A stretch of DNA of 64,000 bases from Lysobacteraceae bacterium (lineage in GTDB: Bacteria > Pseudomonadota > Gammaproteobacteria > Xanthomonadales > Rhodanobacteraceae), in assembly GCA_004143945.1 (NCBI GenBank), contig SEHB01000002.1:124001-188000 (forward strand), read 5' to 3'. The translations under genes were made by a program, and so were the position numbers. The notes under the pieces were generated by a model that did no database searches, was not told the DNA's origin, and worked only from the letters and a program-made list of their open reading frames with translations. Position 1 is the first letter of the stretch. Each line of letters opens with the position of its first letter. Below, piece by piece: positions 54,267-61,622 of the stretch.

Positions 54267-56006
54267 ATGAACGCCTGGTCCCTGCTCGCCCTGCATGCCG
54301 GCCTCGTGCTGGCCGCGCCCGCGCATGCCGCTTCCGCCGACCAGCGCTTCGAGGCGCTCTACGCGAAGGAATGGGCCTGGCGCCAGGAGCAGTTCGCGGG
54401 CTACGACAACGAAGACGCCGCCGCGAGCGCGAAGGACGACCACCTGCCCGCGGTCGACGCGGCTTCGCAGCAGAGGCGCCTCGCGTACTGGACCGACGTG
54501 CTCGCGCAACTCGACGCGATCGCGCCAGGCGAATTGTCCGCCGACAACCGCATCAACCTCGCGGTGTACCGGCCGCAGGTCGAGAACCTCGCGGCCGAAG
54601 TGCGCTTCCGCAGCTACGAAATGCCGTTCAACAGCGATTCGCAGTTCTGGTCCGACCTCGGCTTCATGGCGCGCCGGCCGCTCAAGGACGCGCAGGCCGC
54701 GCGCAATTACATCGCCAAGCTCGACGACGTTCCGCGCTACTTCGAGGAGCACGTCGCGAACATGCGCGCGGGCCTCGCGCGCGGCTTCAGCGTGCCGCGC
54801 GCGGTGCTCGACGGGCGCGAGGTGTCGATCGCGGGCGTCGCCGACACCACCGATCCCGTGCAAAGCGAATTCTACGCGCCGCTGAAGGACCTGCCCGCGA
54901 CGATTCCGGCGGCGGAGCAGGAGCGCCTGCGCGCGGACGCGAAGCGCGCGATCAGCCGTCGCGTGGTACCGGCCTACGCGAAGCTGCTCGCGTTCTTCCG
55001 CGACGAGTACGTGCCGCGCGCGCGCACCACGCTCGCGGCCGAGGCGATGCCCGACGGCAAGGCGTGGTATCGCCAGCAGATCCGCGAGTACACGACGCTC
55101 GACCTCGAGCCGCAGGCGATCCACGAGATCGGCCTCGCCGAAGTCGCGCGGATCGAAGCCCAGATGCAGGCGACGATGCGCGAAACCGGCTTCAAGGGCG
55201 ACTTCCCCGCGTTCCTCGCGTTCCTGCGCACCGATCCGCAGTTCTATGCGAAGACGCCCGAGGAACTGCTGATGCGCGCGGCGTGGATCGCCAAGCAGGT
55301 CGATGCGAAGCTCGATCGCTACTTCGGCCTGCTGCCGCGCGGGCGATTCGGGATCGAGCCGGTGCCGGCCGCGATCGCGCCGTTCTGGACCGCGGGCCGC
55401 GGCAGCGCCGACACTTACTGGGTGAACACCTACAACCTGCCCTCGCGTCCGCTCTACAACCTGCCGGCGCTGACGCTGCACGAGTCCGCGCCGGGCCATT
55501 CGCTGCAGGGCGCACTCGCGAAGGAACAGAAGCAGCAGCCCGACTTCCGCAGCCACAACTACATCTCCGCCTACGGCGAGGGCTGGGCGCTGTACTGCGA
55601 GAAGCTCGGCAAGGAGATGGGCGTCTACGCGACGCCGTACGAGGAATTCGGTCGCGAGACCTACGAGATGTGGCGCGCCGCCCGCCTCGTGATCGACACC
55701 GGCGTGCACCACAAGGGCTGGACGCGCGAGCAGGCGATCGACTACCTCGCCTCGCGCACCGCGCTCAGCGAACACGAGGTCACGACCGAAGTGGATCGCT
55801 ACATCTCGTGGCCGGGCCAAGCGCTGAGCTACAAGCTCGGCGAGATCCGCATCGTCGAGTTGCGCAAGCGCGCCGAAAAGAAGCTCGGTGCGGACTTCGA
55901 CCTGCGTGCATTCCACGACACCGTGCTCGCGCTCGGATCGGTGCCGCTGCCGGTGCTCGAGCAGCAGATCGACGCCTGGATCGCGCAGCACGCGAAGAAG
56001 GCGTGA
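54267..56006 (+). CDS. DUF885-family exported metallopeptidase-like protein
   Basis: A 579-aa protein with a signal peptide (SLLALHAGLVLAAPAHA). DUF885 proteins resemble thermolysin-fold carboxypeptidases: the signature here is LHESAPGHSLQGAL with a zinc-type HExxxGH arrangement, followed by YGEGWALYCEKLGKEMG carrying a conserved Glu. The N-terminal half is helical. The likely role is periplasmic peptide hydrolysis. It is divergent from the two-component operon and shares the promoter region with the candidate PmrA-type box. Confidence 0.88.
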   Translation: MNAWSLLALHAGLVLAAPAHAASADQRFEALYAKEWAWRQEQFAGYDNEDAAASAKDDHLPAVDAASQQRRLAYWTDVLAQLDAIAPGELSADNRINLAVYRPQVENLAAEVRFRSYEMPFNSDSQFWSDLGFMARRPLKDAQAARNYIAKLDDVPRYFEEHVANMRAGLARGFSVPRAVLDGREVSIAGVADTTDPVQSEFYAPLKDLPATIPAAEQERLRADAKRAISRRVVPAYAKLLAFFRDEYVPRARTTLAAEAMPDGKAWYRQQIREYTTLDLEPQAIHEIGLAEVARIEAQMQATMRETGFKGDFPAFLAFLRTDPQFYAKTPEELLMRAAWIAKQVDAKLDRYFGLLPRGRFGIEPVPAAIAPFWTAGRGSADTYWVNTYNLPSRPLYNLPALTLHESAPGHSLQGALAKEQKQQPDFRSHNYISAYGEGWALYCEKLGKEMGVYATPYEEFGRETYEMWRAARLVIDTGVHHKGWTREQAIDYLASRTALSEHEVTTEVDRYISWPGQALSYKLGEIRIVELRKRAEKKLGADFDLRAFHDTVLALGSVPLPVLEQQIDAWIAQHAKKA

Positions 56007-56051
56007 TGCCAAACAACGGTGAGCAAGGCTGCCCGGTAGCCCGGGCCAGGA

Positions 56052-56483
56052 TCATGCCGCGGGCGTGGTGATCTCGTCGTAGCCGCGACCGAGGAACTGC
56101 AGCACGCACAGGCCGTGCCCGAACGGATCGACGAGCGTCGCGATGCGGCCCCAACCGGCCGTGCGCACCTCGCCTTCGCGCCGCGCGCCGGCCGACTCCG
56201 CGCGCGCGAGCGCGGCGTCGAGGTCGTCGACGACGAAGTCCAGGTGCACCGGCGTCCAGTGCCGGGCGTAGTCGCGCACGGCGCCGCGCGCGGGCGCGGG
56301 CACGTCGCAGGCCAGGCTGCCCGCGGGCTTGCGCAGCAGGTACAGCGGCACGGCGGCGCCGGCGAGTTCGACGCCGTCGAAACCGAAGCGGCGCGTCGCG
56401 CGGAGGCCGAACGCGCGCGTGTAGAACGCCTCGGCGAGCGCGAGGTCGTCCACGTCGATGTTGACGAGCACGGCCTGCGTCAC
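56052..56483 (-). CDS. VOC-family protein
   Basis: A 143-aa vicinal-oxygen-chelate fold protein: VLVNIDVDDLALAEAFYTRAFG opens the first unit, VHLDFVVDDLDAALARAESAG the second, and TLVDPFGHGLCVLQF closes it with a typical DPxGH/E element. Substrate unknown. The start is a GTG overlapping the SRPBCC stop (GTGA at 56480-56483), so it is translated together with that gene. It is distinct from the VOC protein near 44.5 kb. Confidence 0.85.
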   Translation of the reverse strand: MTQAVLVNIDVDDLALAEAFYTRAFGLRATRRFGFDGVELAGAAVPLYLLRKPAGSLACDVPAPARGAVRDYARHWTPVHLDFVVDDLDAALARAESAGARREGEVRTAGWGRIATLVDPFGHGLCVLQFLGRGYDEITTPAA

Positions 56484-57154
56484 GGGACCGGCGTCGGCTT
56501 CGGCGGCGTGCCCTTCGCCTTCTTCGCTTCGTCCTCGGCGCTGCGCCGCCACTCCTCGATGATCGCGGCACGGCGCGCGGCTTCGCTGTCGACGCCTGCT
56601 GCCGGTGGCCGCGCGGGCGGCGGCTCGGGATCGCCGCTCTCGATGTAGCGTTGCAGTCGCGCGAACTGCAGTGCGAGCACGCCGTCGACGTTCGGCGCGA
56701 ACGCGTCGAGGCCACTCGTGCTGGCGCCGTTCACGCGGTACTCGAGTTCGAGCCGGTGGCTGTCGCCGTCGGCGTCGCCGATCCGGTAGGTCAGGACGCC
56801 CTTCAGCGCGAGCTCCTGCAATGGACCGAGCGCAGCCTCGAGTCGCAGCATCGTGCCCGGCACGGCCATGATCACGCGCCCGTGTTCCGCACTGCCTTCG
56901 GCCCAGCGTTCGCACCAGCAACCGCCTGCGTTCGCATCGAGGCGCAGGTTCGCGGCCTTGCCGGACCAGGTGTGCTCGCTGCTCCACCAGTGCGCTGGCT
57001 GCACGAGCGCGGCCCAGATGGCGTCGGACCGGGCCTGCACCGCGGCCGACATCTGGAGCACGAAACCATCCGCGCTCGCCTGCTTCACCTCGGCCTGCGC
57101 GGAGCCACTCGCGCACACTGCGAACGCGACCCGCGCGAATCCGATCCTCGTCAT
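56480..57154 (-). CDS. exported SRPBCC-domain protein
   Basis: A 224-aa protein. The N-terminal hydrophobic segment (IGFARVAFAVCASGSAQA) looks like a short signal peptide. The middle is an AHSA1/START-type domain: QARSDAIWAALVQPAHWWSSEHTWSG, the internal WCERWAEG and LTYRIGDADGDSHRLELEYRV. The C-terminal ~45 residues are Pro- and Lys-rich and probably disordered. Such domains bind hydrophobic ligands. It is coupled to the VOC gene behind it. Confidence 0.8.
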   Translation of the reverse strand: MTRIGFARVAFAVCASGSAQAEVKQASADGFVLQMSAAVQARSDAIWAALVQPAHWWSSEHTWSGKAANLRLDANAGGCWCERWAEGSAEHGRVIMAVPGTMLRLEAALGPLQELALKGVLTYRIGDADGDSHRLELEYRVNGASTSGLDAFAPNVDGVLALQFARLQRYIESGDPEPPPARPPAAGVDSEAARRAAIIEEWRRSAEDEAKKAKGTPPKPTPVP

Positions 57155-57189
57155 CACGGCCTCCTTCGATGCACGCGCGCGGTCGCGCT

Positions 57190-58083
57190 TCAGACGTCGC
57201 CTTCGCTGGCCCAGCCTTCGCCGCTGCCGCGCTGGAAAACCCGGTCGGACGACTGCACCTCGCCCGCGGGGATCGACGGCTGGTGCGCGAGTTCCGCGTA
57301 GATCGGGCGGAAGTCCGGGCGCGTCGCGTCCATGAGCTGGTCGAAGCTGTCGATCACGAAATAGGTCTTCTGGTAGGTGTCGATGCGGTAGCGCGTGCGC
57401 ATGATCCGGCGCAGGTCGAAACCGATGCGGTTCGGCGCCGCCGACTCGAGGCTGTGGATCGATTCGCCCTTCGAACTCACGATGCCCGAGCCGTAGATGC
57501 GCAGGCCGCCGGCTTCGCGGATCAAGCCGAACTCGACCGTGTACCAGTACAGCCGCGTGAGGTTCACGAGCGCCGCCGCGTCGACGCCGTGCGCCTTCAC
57601 GCCACCGCGGCCGTAGGCCTGCATGTAGTCGGCGAACACCGGGTTCAGCAGCAGCGGCACGTGCCCGAACAGATCGTGGAACAGGTCCGGTTCCGCGATG
57701 TAGTCGATCTGGTCGGGCCGCCGGATCCACCAGGTGACCGGGAAACGCCGGTTCGCGAGGTGCTCGAAGAACGTGAGTTCCGGCAGCAGGCCTTCGACCC
57801 CGATCAGCTGCCAGCCGGTCGCCTTCGCGAGCACCTCGTTGAGCTCGTCGAAGCGCGGGATCGCGTCGGGCGTCATGCCGAAGCGCTGCTGGTTGTCGAG
57901 GAATTCGCGGCAGGCGCGATCGCGCAGCACCTCGCGCTGGCGCTCGAACAGCGTCGCCCAGGTCTGGTGGTCCTCGCGCGAGTAGCTCGACCAGCGCTGT
58001 TCGACGACGGCCGTGGTGTAGACCGGCACGTAGCCCTTGTCGGTCTGCTGGTGCTCGACGCGGCGCGGTTCGGGGGTGTTCAT
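57190..58083 (-). CDS. phhA: phenylalanine-4-monooxygenase PhhA
   Basis: A 297-aa pterin- and iron-dependent aromatic hydroxylase converting phenylalanine to tyrosine. The iron ligands are His136 and His141 in LFHDLFGHVPLL and Glu184 in WYTVEFGLI, matching the bacterial enzyme. The N-terminus RRVEHQQTDKGYVPVYTT is the Xanthomonadales form and no regulatory ACT domain is present. A second ATG three codons upstream (58092) would give MPAMNTP. A TAAGCT -10-like word (minus strand) lies about 20 bases before it. Confidence 0.96.
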   Translation of the reverse strand: MNTPEPRRVEHQQTDKGYVPVYTTAVVEQRWSSYSREDHQTWATLFERQREVLRDRACREFLDNQQRFGMTPDAIPRFDELNEVLAKATGWQLIGVEGLLPELTFFEHLANRRFPVTWWIRRPDQIDYIAEPDLFHDLFGHVPLLLNPVFADYMQAYGRGGVKAHGVDAAALVNLTRLYWYTVEFGLIREAGGLRIYGSGIVSSKGESIHSLESAAPNRIGFDLRRIMRTRYRIDTYQKTYFVIDSFDQLMDATRPDFRPIYAELAHQPSIPAGEVQSSDRVFQRGSGEGWASEGDV

Positions 58084-58156
58084 GGCGGGCATCCGTGGAT
58101 CGATGCCGACAGCTTAGCGCGCCCGCGCCGACGCGGTGCAGTGCCGCCGTCCGCGT

Positions 58157-58954
58157 TCAATGAAGGGTCGGGCGCGAGGGGTCCGCGTGCGCATCGCGCG
58201 GGCGCAGCTCGACCACGCGTGCGCGGGATCCGGCATCGGGGTTGCGGTGCCAGAGCACCGGCACCTCCTGCGCGCGCGGCAACTCCAGTTCGGCGTCGGC
58301 CGCGGGTTCGAAGTCGGGCTCGTCCTCCCAGCTGTAGCGCTTGCGCGGCGGCAACGGGTCTCGCTGGCGCAACACGATCGCCGCGAGCACGCCGGCGATG
58401 GCGCCCGCGAGGTGGTACTCGAAGCTGATGCGTTCCTCGCCCGGCAGCACCGAGACGAGCATGCCGCCGTAGAGGAAGAACACCGCGAGCGAGGTCACGA
58501 CCGCGAGCCGGTCGCGCCGCAGCAGGCCGATCACGAACAGGAAGAACATGAGCCCGTGCGTGATGCCGCTCGCGCCGACGTGGTTGGCGTCGCGCGCGAA
58601 GAGCCACACGCCGACACCGGAGAGCACCCAGATCGCGGGCAACGCGATCCGCGCGGCGCGCGGATAGCAGTAGAGCGTGAGGCAGGCGAGCACGCCGAGC
58701 GGCAGCGTGTTGGACATCAGGTGCGCGAACGACGCGTGTGCGAATGGCGCCGCGAGGATCCCGGCCAGTCCGTCGAGGCGGCGCGGCCGCAGCCCGAGTT
58801 CGCCCGGCGGCCAGCCGAGCAGCCACGCGCCGAGCCATGCGATCCAGATCCCCGCGATCAGCGCGCCCGCGCCGATCGCGGCGTATTGCAGGCGCTTGCG
58901 ATCGCGCGCAAGCGCGACCGGCGTCGGATCAGGCAGCGGAGGCGCAATATCCAT
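58157..58954 (-). CDS. rhomboid-family intramembrane serine protease
   Basis: A 265-aa polytopic protein. The catalytic Ser lies in HVGASGITHGLMFF and the His in SFEYHLAGAIAGVLAAIV; HASFAHLMSNTLPLGVLA is the loop/helix-2 signature with the conserved HxxxN. Six helices fit. After the last helix comes a charged cytoplasmic tail of ~75 residues without motif. Rhomboids cut membrane proteins within the bilayer; the substrate is unknown. It sits between phhA and terC in the same orientation with its own gaps. Confidence 0.9.
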   Translation of the reverse strand: MDIAPPLPDPTPVALARDRKRLQYAAIGAGALIAGIWIAWLGAWLLGWPPGELGLRPRRLDGLAGILAAPFAHASFAHLMSNTLPLGVLACLTLYCYPRAARIALPAIWVLSGVGVWLFARDANHVGASGITHGLMFFLFVIGLLRRDRLAVVTSLAVFFLYGGMLVSVLPGEERISFEYHLAGAIAGVLAAIVLRQRDPLPPRKRYSWEDEPDFEPAADAELELPRAQEVPVLWHRNPDAGSRARVVELRPRDAHADPSRPTLH

Positions 58955-59021
58955 CGAGACGAGGTTGGGGCTGGCCGCGCGGACGCAAGGCGCGCGTCAT
59001 CGCGGCCCCGGTGGTCGCGCC

Positions 59022-59999
59022 TCAGTCGCCGCCGGTGCCACCCGGCTGCGCCTGTTCGCGCGGCGGGAACAGCAGGCTCGCGGTGACCGAACCGACCAGC
59101 ACCAGCGCGACCACGCCGAGCGCGATGCCGATCGGGATCTTGTAGAAGCCCGCGACCAGCATCTTGGTGCCGATGAACAGCAGCACCAGCGCGAGGCCGT
59201 GGCCGAGCAGGTGGAAGCGGTCGGCCATGCCCGCGAGCAGGAAGAACATCGCGCGCAGGCCGAGCACCGCGAACACGTTCGAGCTCATCACGATGAACGG
59301 ATCGAGCGTGACCGCGAAGATCGCGGGGATCGAATCCACCGCGAAGATCACGTCGGTGACCGCGATCAGCGCCATCACGACGAACAGCGGCGTGTACCAG
59401 CGTCGCCCGTGCTCGACCACGCTGACGAGGCTGCCGCGGAAGTCGCGCGTCAGCGGCAGGTGCTTGCGCATCCAGCGCAGCATCGGGTTGTCGTCGAGGT
59501 CGGGCTCCTGGTTCGCCGCGAACAGCATCTTGACGCCGGTCAGCAGCAGGAACGCACCGAACAGGTAGAGGATCCAGTGGAAGCGCGCCACCAGCGCCGC
59601 GCCGACCACGATCAGGATCGCGCGCAGCACGATCGCACCGAGCACGCCGACCATCAACGCGCGTTGCCGCTGTTCGGGCGGCACCGCGAAATAGTTGAAG
59701 ATCATGAGGAACACGAAGATGTTGTCGACCGCGAGCGACTTCTCGATCAGGTAACCGGTCAGGAACTCGAGCGCGACCTGGTTGGCCACCTCGCGCCCGC
59801 CGTGCAGGTCGACCCACCACCACAGGCCCGCGTTGAACGCGAGCGCGAGCGCGACCCAGGCGAGGCTCCAGTAGACCGCCTCGCGGAACGACACGCGGTG
59901 CGCGCCCGCGCTGCGCAGCACGAGGAAGTCGACCGCGAGCGCGGCGACGAGGACGAGGAGGAAGGCCGCCCAGATGCCGGGCGTGGCGATGCTGTGCAT
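59022..59999 (-). CDS. TerC/Alx-family membrane protein (Mn2+-linked)
   Basis: A 325-aa membrane protein with about nine helices. Family landmarks are EKSLAVDNIFVFLMIFNYF and VIFAVDSIPAIFAVTLDPFIVMSSNVFAVLGLRAMFF, with the conserved Asp residues of the metal-binding core. Related Alx proteins take part in manganese homeostasis and TerC proteins in Mn2+ delivery during secretion. Control by a yybP-ykoY manganese riboswitch in the leader (60082-60172) supports an Mn2+ role. The start MHSIATPGIW is the family form; an upstream ATG in frame is possible but lies behind the leader hairpin. Confidence 0.93.
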   Translation of the reverse strand: MHSIATPGIWAAFLLVLVAALAVDFLVLRSAGAHRVSFREAVYWSLAWVALALAFNAGLWWWVDLHGGREVANQVALEFLTGYLIEKSLAVDNIFVFLMIFNYFAVPPEQRQRALMVGVLGAIVLRAILIVVGAALVARFHWILYLFGAFLLLTGVKMLFAANQEPDLDDNPMLRWMRKHLPLTRDFRGSLVSVVEHGRRWYTPLFVVMALIAVTDVIFAVDSIPAIFAVTLDPFIVMSSNVFAVLGLRAMFFLLAGMADRFHLLGHGLALVLLFIGTKMLVAGFYKIPIGIALGVVALVLVGSVTASLLFPPREQAQPGGTGGD

Positions 60000-60045
60000 G
60001 GGAGATACCGTATTGGCAGGACCGTTCGGACCACCCATGCGCGGC

Positions 60046-60063
60046 ACGCCCGCGGACGGGCGT
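60046..60063 (-). promoter_or_regulatory. leader hairpin between riboswitch and terC start
   Basis: In the transcript (minus strand) ACGCCCG-TCCG-CGGGCGT forms a perfect 7-bp stem. It lies between the aptamer and the start codon (about 45 bases ahead of it) and is a candidate expression platform for translational or Rho-type control. No U-run follows, so intrinsic termination is unlikely. Confidence 0.5.
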
Positions 60064-60081
60064 ACGCCTTGCATCGGCGGC

Positions 60082-60172
60082 GAAGGTCTTGCTCGCGGCG
60101 CGTGCGCCACCCACCGGACCGGAGCCATGGGGCTCGTGCTGACGATCGCGGCGGCGGGAGCTACTCCCCTTC
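60082..60172 (-). ncRNA. yybP-ykoY manganese riboswitch
   Basis: Read on the minus strand, the element opens GAAGGGGAGTAGC and closes GCGAGCAAGACCTTC, so GAAGG pairs with CCTTC to form P1. GGGGAGTAG and GAGCAAGACC are the hallmark L1/L3-side sequences of the family; an internal CGTCAGCACGAG segment resembles the conserved P2-proximal part, and GGCGC-AC-GCGCC makes a hairpin in the 3' half. The aptamer binds Mn2+ directly. It stands ~80 bases before the terC start, exactly where such switches sit for alx/terC genes. Confidence 0.88.
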
Positions 60173-60268
60173 TGCGGGCGCGAGCCTACGCGGTGCGGGC
60201 ACCCGAGGGCAAGCGCACGCGCGGCCGCGCTTCCGGGTGCTGCGCCGCACCAGCCGCGACCGCTTCGC

Positions 60269-60274
60269 TATGAT
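60269..60274 (+). promoter_or_regulatory. putative -10 element, leaderless spacing
   Basis: TATGAT is followed by GGCGGC and the ATG of the methyltransferase gene (six bases). Confidence 0.45.
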
Positions 60275-60280
60275 GGCGGC

Positions 60281-61456
60281 ATGAAATCCGACCCTGCCGG
60301 CGCGCTGCCGCTGATCCAGCTCAAGACCGAACGCCGTTCCAACCATCCCTGGATCTTCCAGAAGATGGTCGAGAAGCCCGCCGTGAAACCCAGGCCCGGC
60401 ACGATCGTCGACATCGTCGACCGCGAAGGCAGCTTCGCGGGACGCGGTTTCTACAATGGCCATTCGCGCATCGCGCTGCGCGTGCTCACGGCCGATGCCG
60501 GCGAGGCGATCGACGAGGCGTTCTTCGCGCGCCGCATCGGCGAAGCGCTCGCGCTGCGGCGCGACACGCTCGGCCTCGATGCGATCACCGATGCGTACCG
60601 ACTCATCCACTCCGAAGGCGACGGCCTGTCCGGCCTCGTCGTCGACCGCTTCGCGGGCACGCTCGTGATCGAGTACTTCTCGGCCGGCATGTTCCGCCAG
60701 CGCGACCTGATCCGGCGCTGCCTGCTCGAGCATTTCCCCGGCGCGGACCTCTACTGGTTCGCCGAGGAGCACGTGCAGAAGCAGGAGAGCTTCGACTGCG
60801 GGATTCCCGCGCCGCCCGAGCCGACCGTGATCCACGAGCACGGCGTGCAGTTCCATGCGGCACCGGGCACCAAGCACAAGACCGGCTTCTTCGCCGACCA
60901 GCGCGACAACCGCAAGCGGCTGTCGGCGTTCTGCGCGGGCAAGCGCGTGCTCGACCTCTGCTGCAACTCGGGCGGGTTCGGCATCTATGCGAAGACGATC
61001 GGCGGCGCGACCGAGGTCACCGGCATCGACCTCGACGAGGAGATCCTCGCGATCGCGGAGAAGAACGCGCGCCTCAACAAGGCGAAGGTGCGCTTCGTGC
61101 AGGCCGACATCTTCCACTGGCTGCGCGACGGAAAGAAGGATCCGTACGACGTCGTGATCCTCGATCCCGCGAAGATGACGCGCGATCGCGAGCAGGTGAT
61201 CCCCGCGCTCAAGAAGTACCTCGACATGAACAAGCTCGCGATGGGCGCGGTCAAGCCCGGCGGCATCCTGCTCACGTGCTCGTGCACCGGGCTCGTGAGC
61301 GAGGAGCAGTTCCTCGACATGCTGCGCCGCGCGGCGTTCTACGCGGGCCGCACGGTGCAGGTGCTCGAGGTCAGCGGCGCCGGTGCCGACCATCCCTGGC
61401 AGGCGCACGTGCCCGAATCGCGCTACCTCAAGGCTGCGTTCTGCCGCGTATTGTGA
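60281..61456 (+). CDS. RlmI-like class I rRNA methyltransferase
   Basis: A 391-aa SAM-dependent methyltransferase. The N-terminal PUA-like domain (about 1-75) contains RSNHPWIFQKMVEKP and FAGRGFYNGHS. The EEVQ-like dimer region is then followed by the Rossmann methyltransferase core: VLDLCCNSGGFGIYAK (SAM loop), TGIDLDEEILAIAEKNARL, YDVVILDPAKM and ILLTCSCTGLV with the catalytic Cys. RlmI methylates C1962 of 23S rRNA at C5; the DPAK motif in place of the common DPPK/R deviates slightly, so the exact site is not certain. TATGAT six bases before the ATG suggests a leaderless message. Confidence 0.85.
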   Translation: MKSDPAGALPLIQLKTERRSNHPWIFQKMVEKPAVKPRPGTIVDIVDREGSFAGRGFYNGHSRIALRVLTADAGEAIDEAFFARRIGEALALRRDTLGLDAITDAYRLIHSEGDGLSGLVVDRFAGTLVIEYFSAGMFRQRDLIRRCLLEHFPGADLYWFAEEHVQKQESFDCGIPAPPEPTVIHEHGVQFHAAPGTKHKTGFFADQRDNRKRLSAFCAGKRVLDLCCNSGGFGIYAKTIGGATEVTGIDLDEEILAIAEKNARLNKAKVRFVQADIFHWLRDGKKDPYDVVILDPAKMTRDREQVIPALKKYLDMNKLAMGAVKPGGILLTCSCTGLVSEEQFLDMLRRAAFYAGRTVQVLEVSGAGADHPWQAHVPESRYLKAAFCRVL

Positions 61457-61510
61457 CGACCGCCCAGCGCGCGGGCTCCGGCGCGCTTCGAATGCGTTAG
61501 ACGACTCGCA

Positions 61511-61611
61511 GGTGGGTCTCGCGCCTGCGGCGCTGCGACCCACCCTACGCAAACGCGGCGACCACGCGCAGGCGTAGGGTGGGACGCAGCCGCGTAGCGG
61601 CGAGCCCCACC
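61511..61611. repeat. inverted pair of GTAGGGTGGG repeats
   Basis: Two 40-base copies of the same element in opposite orientation: 61511-61550 (read on minus: GCGTAGGGTGGGTCGCAGCG...) and 61572-61611 (plus: GCGTAGGGTGGGACGCAGCC...), with 33 of 40 positions identical. Between them lie 21 bases. Each is flanked inside by CCCACC-type ends that can pair. The pair sits between two convergent genes, a typical place for a bidirectional transcription end or REP-type pair. Confidence 0.75.
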
Positions 61612-61622
61612 GGCGCGTTCGA

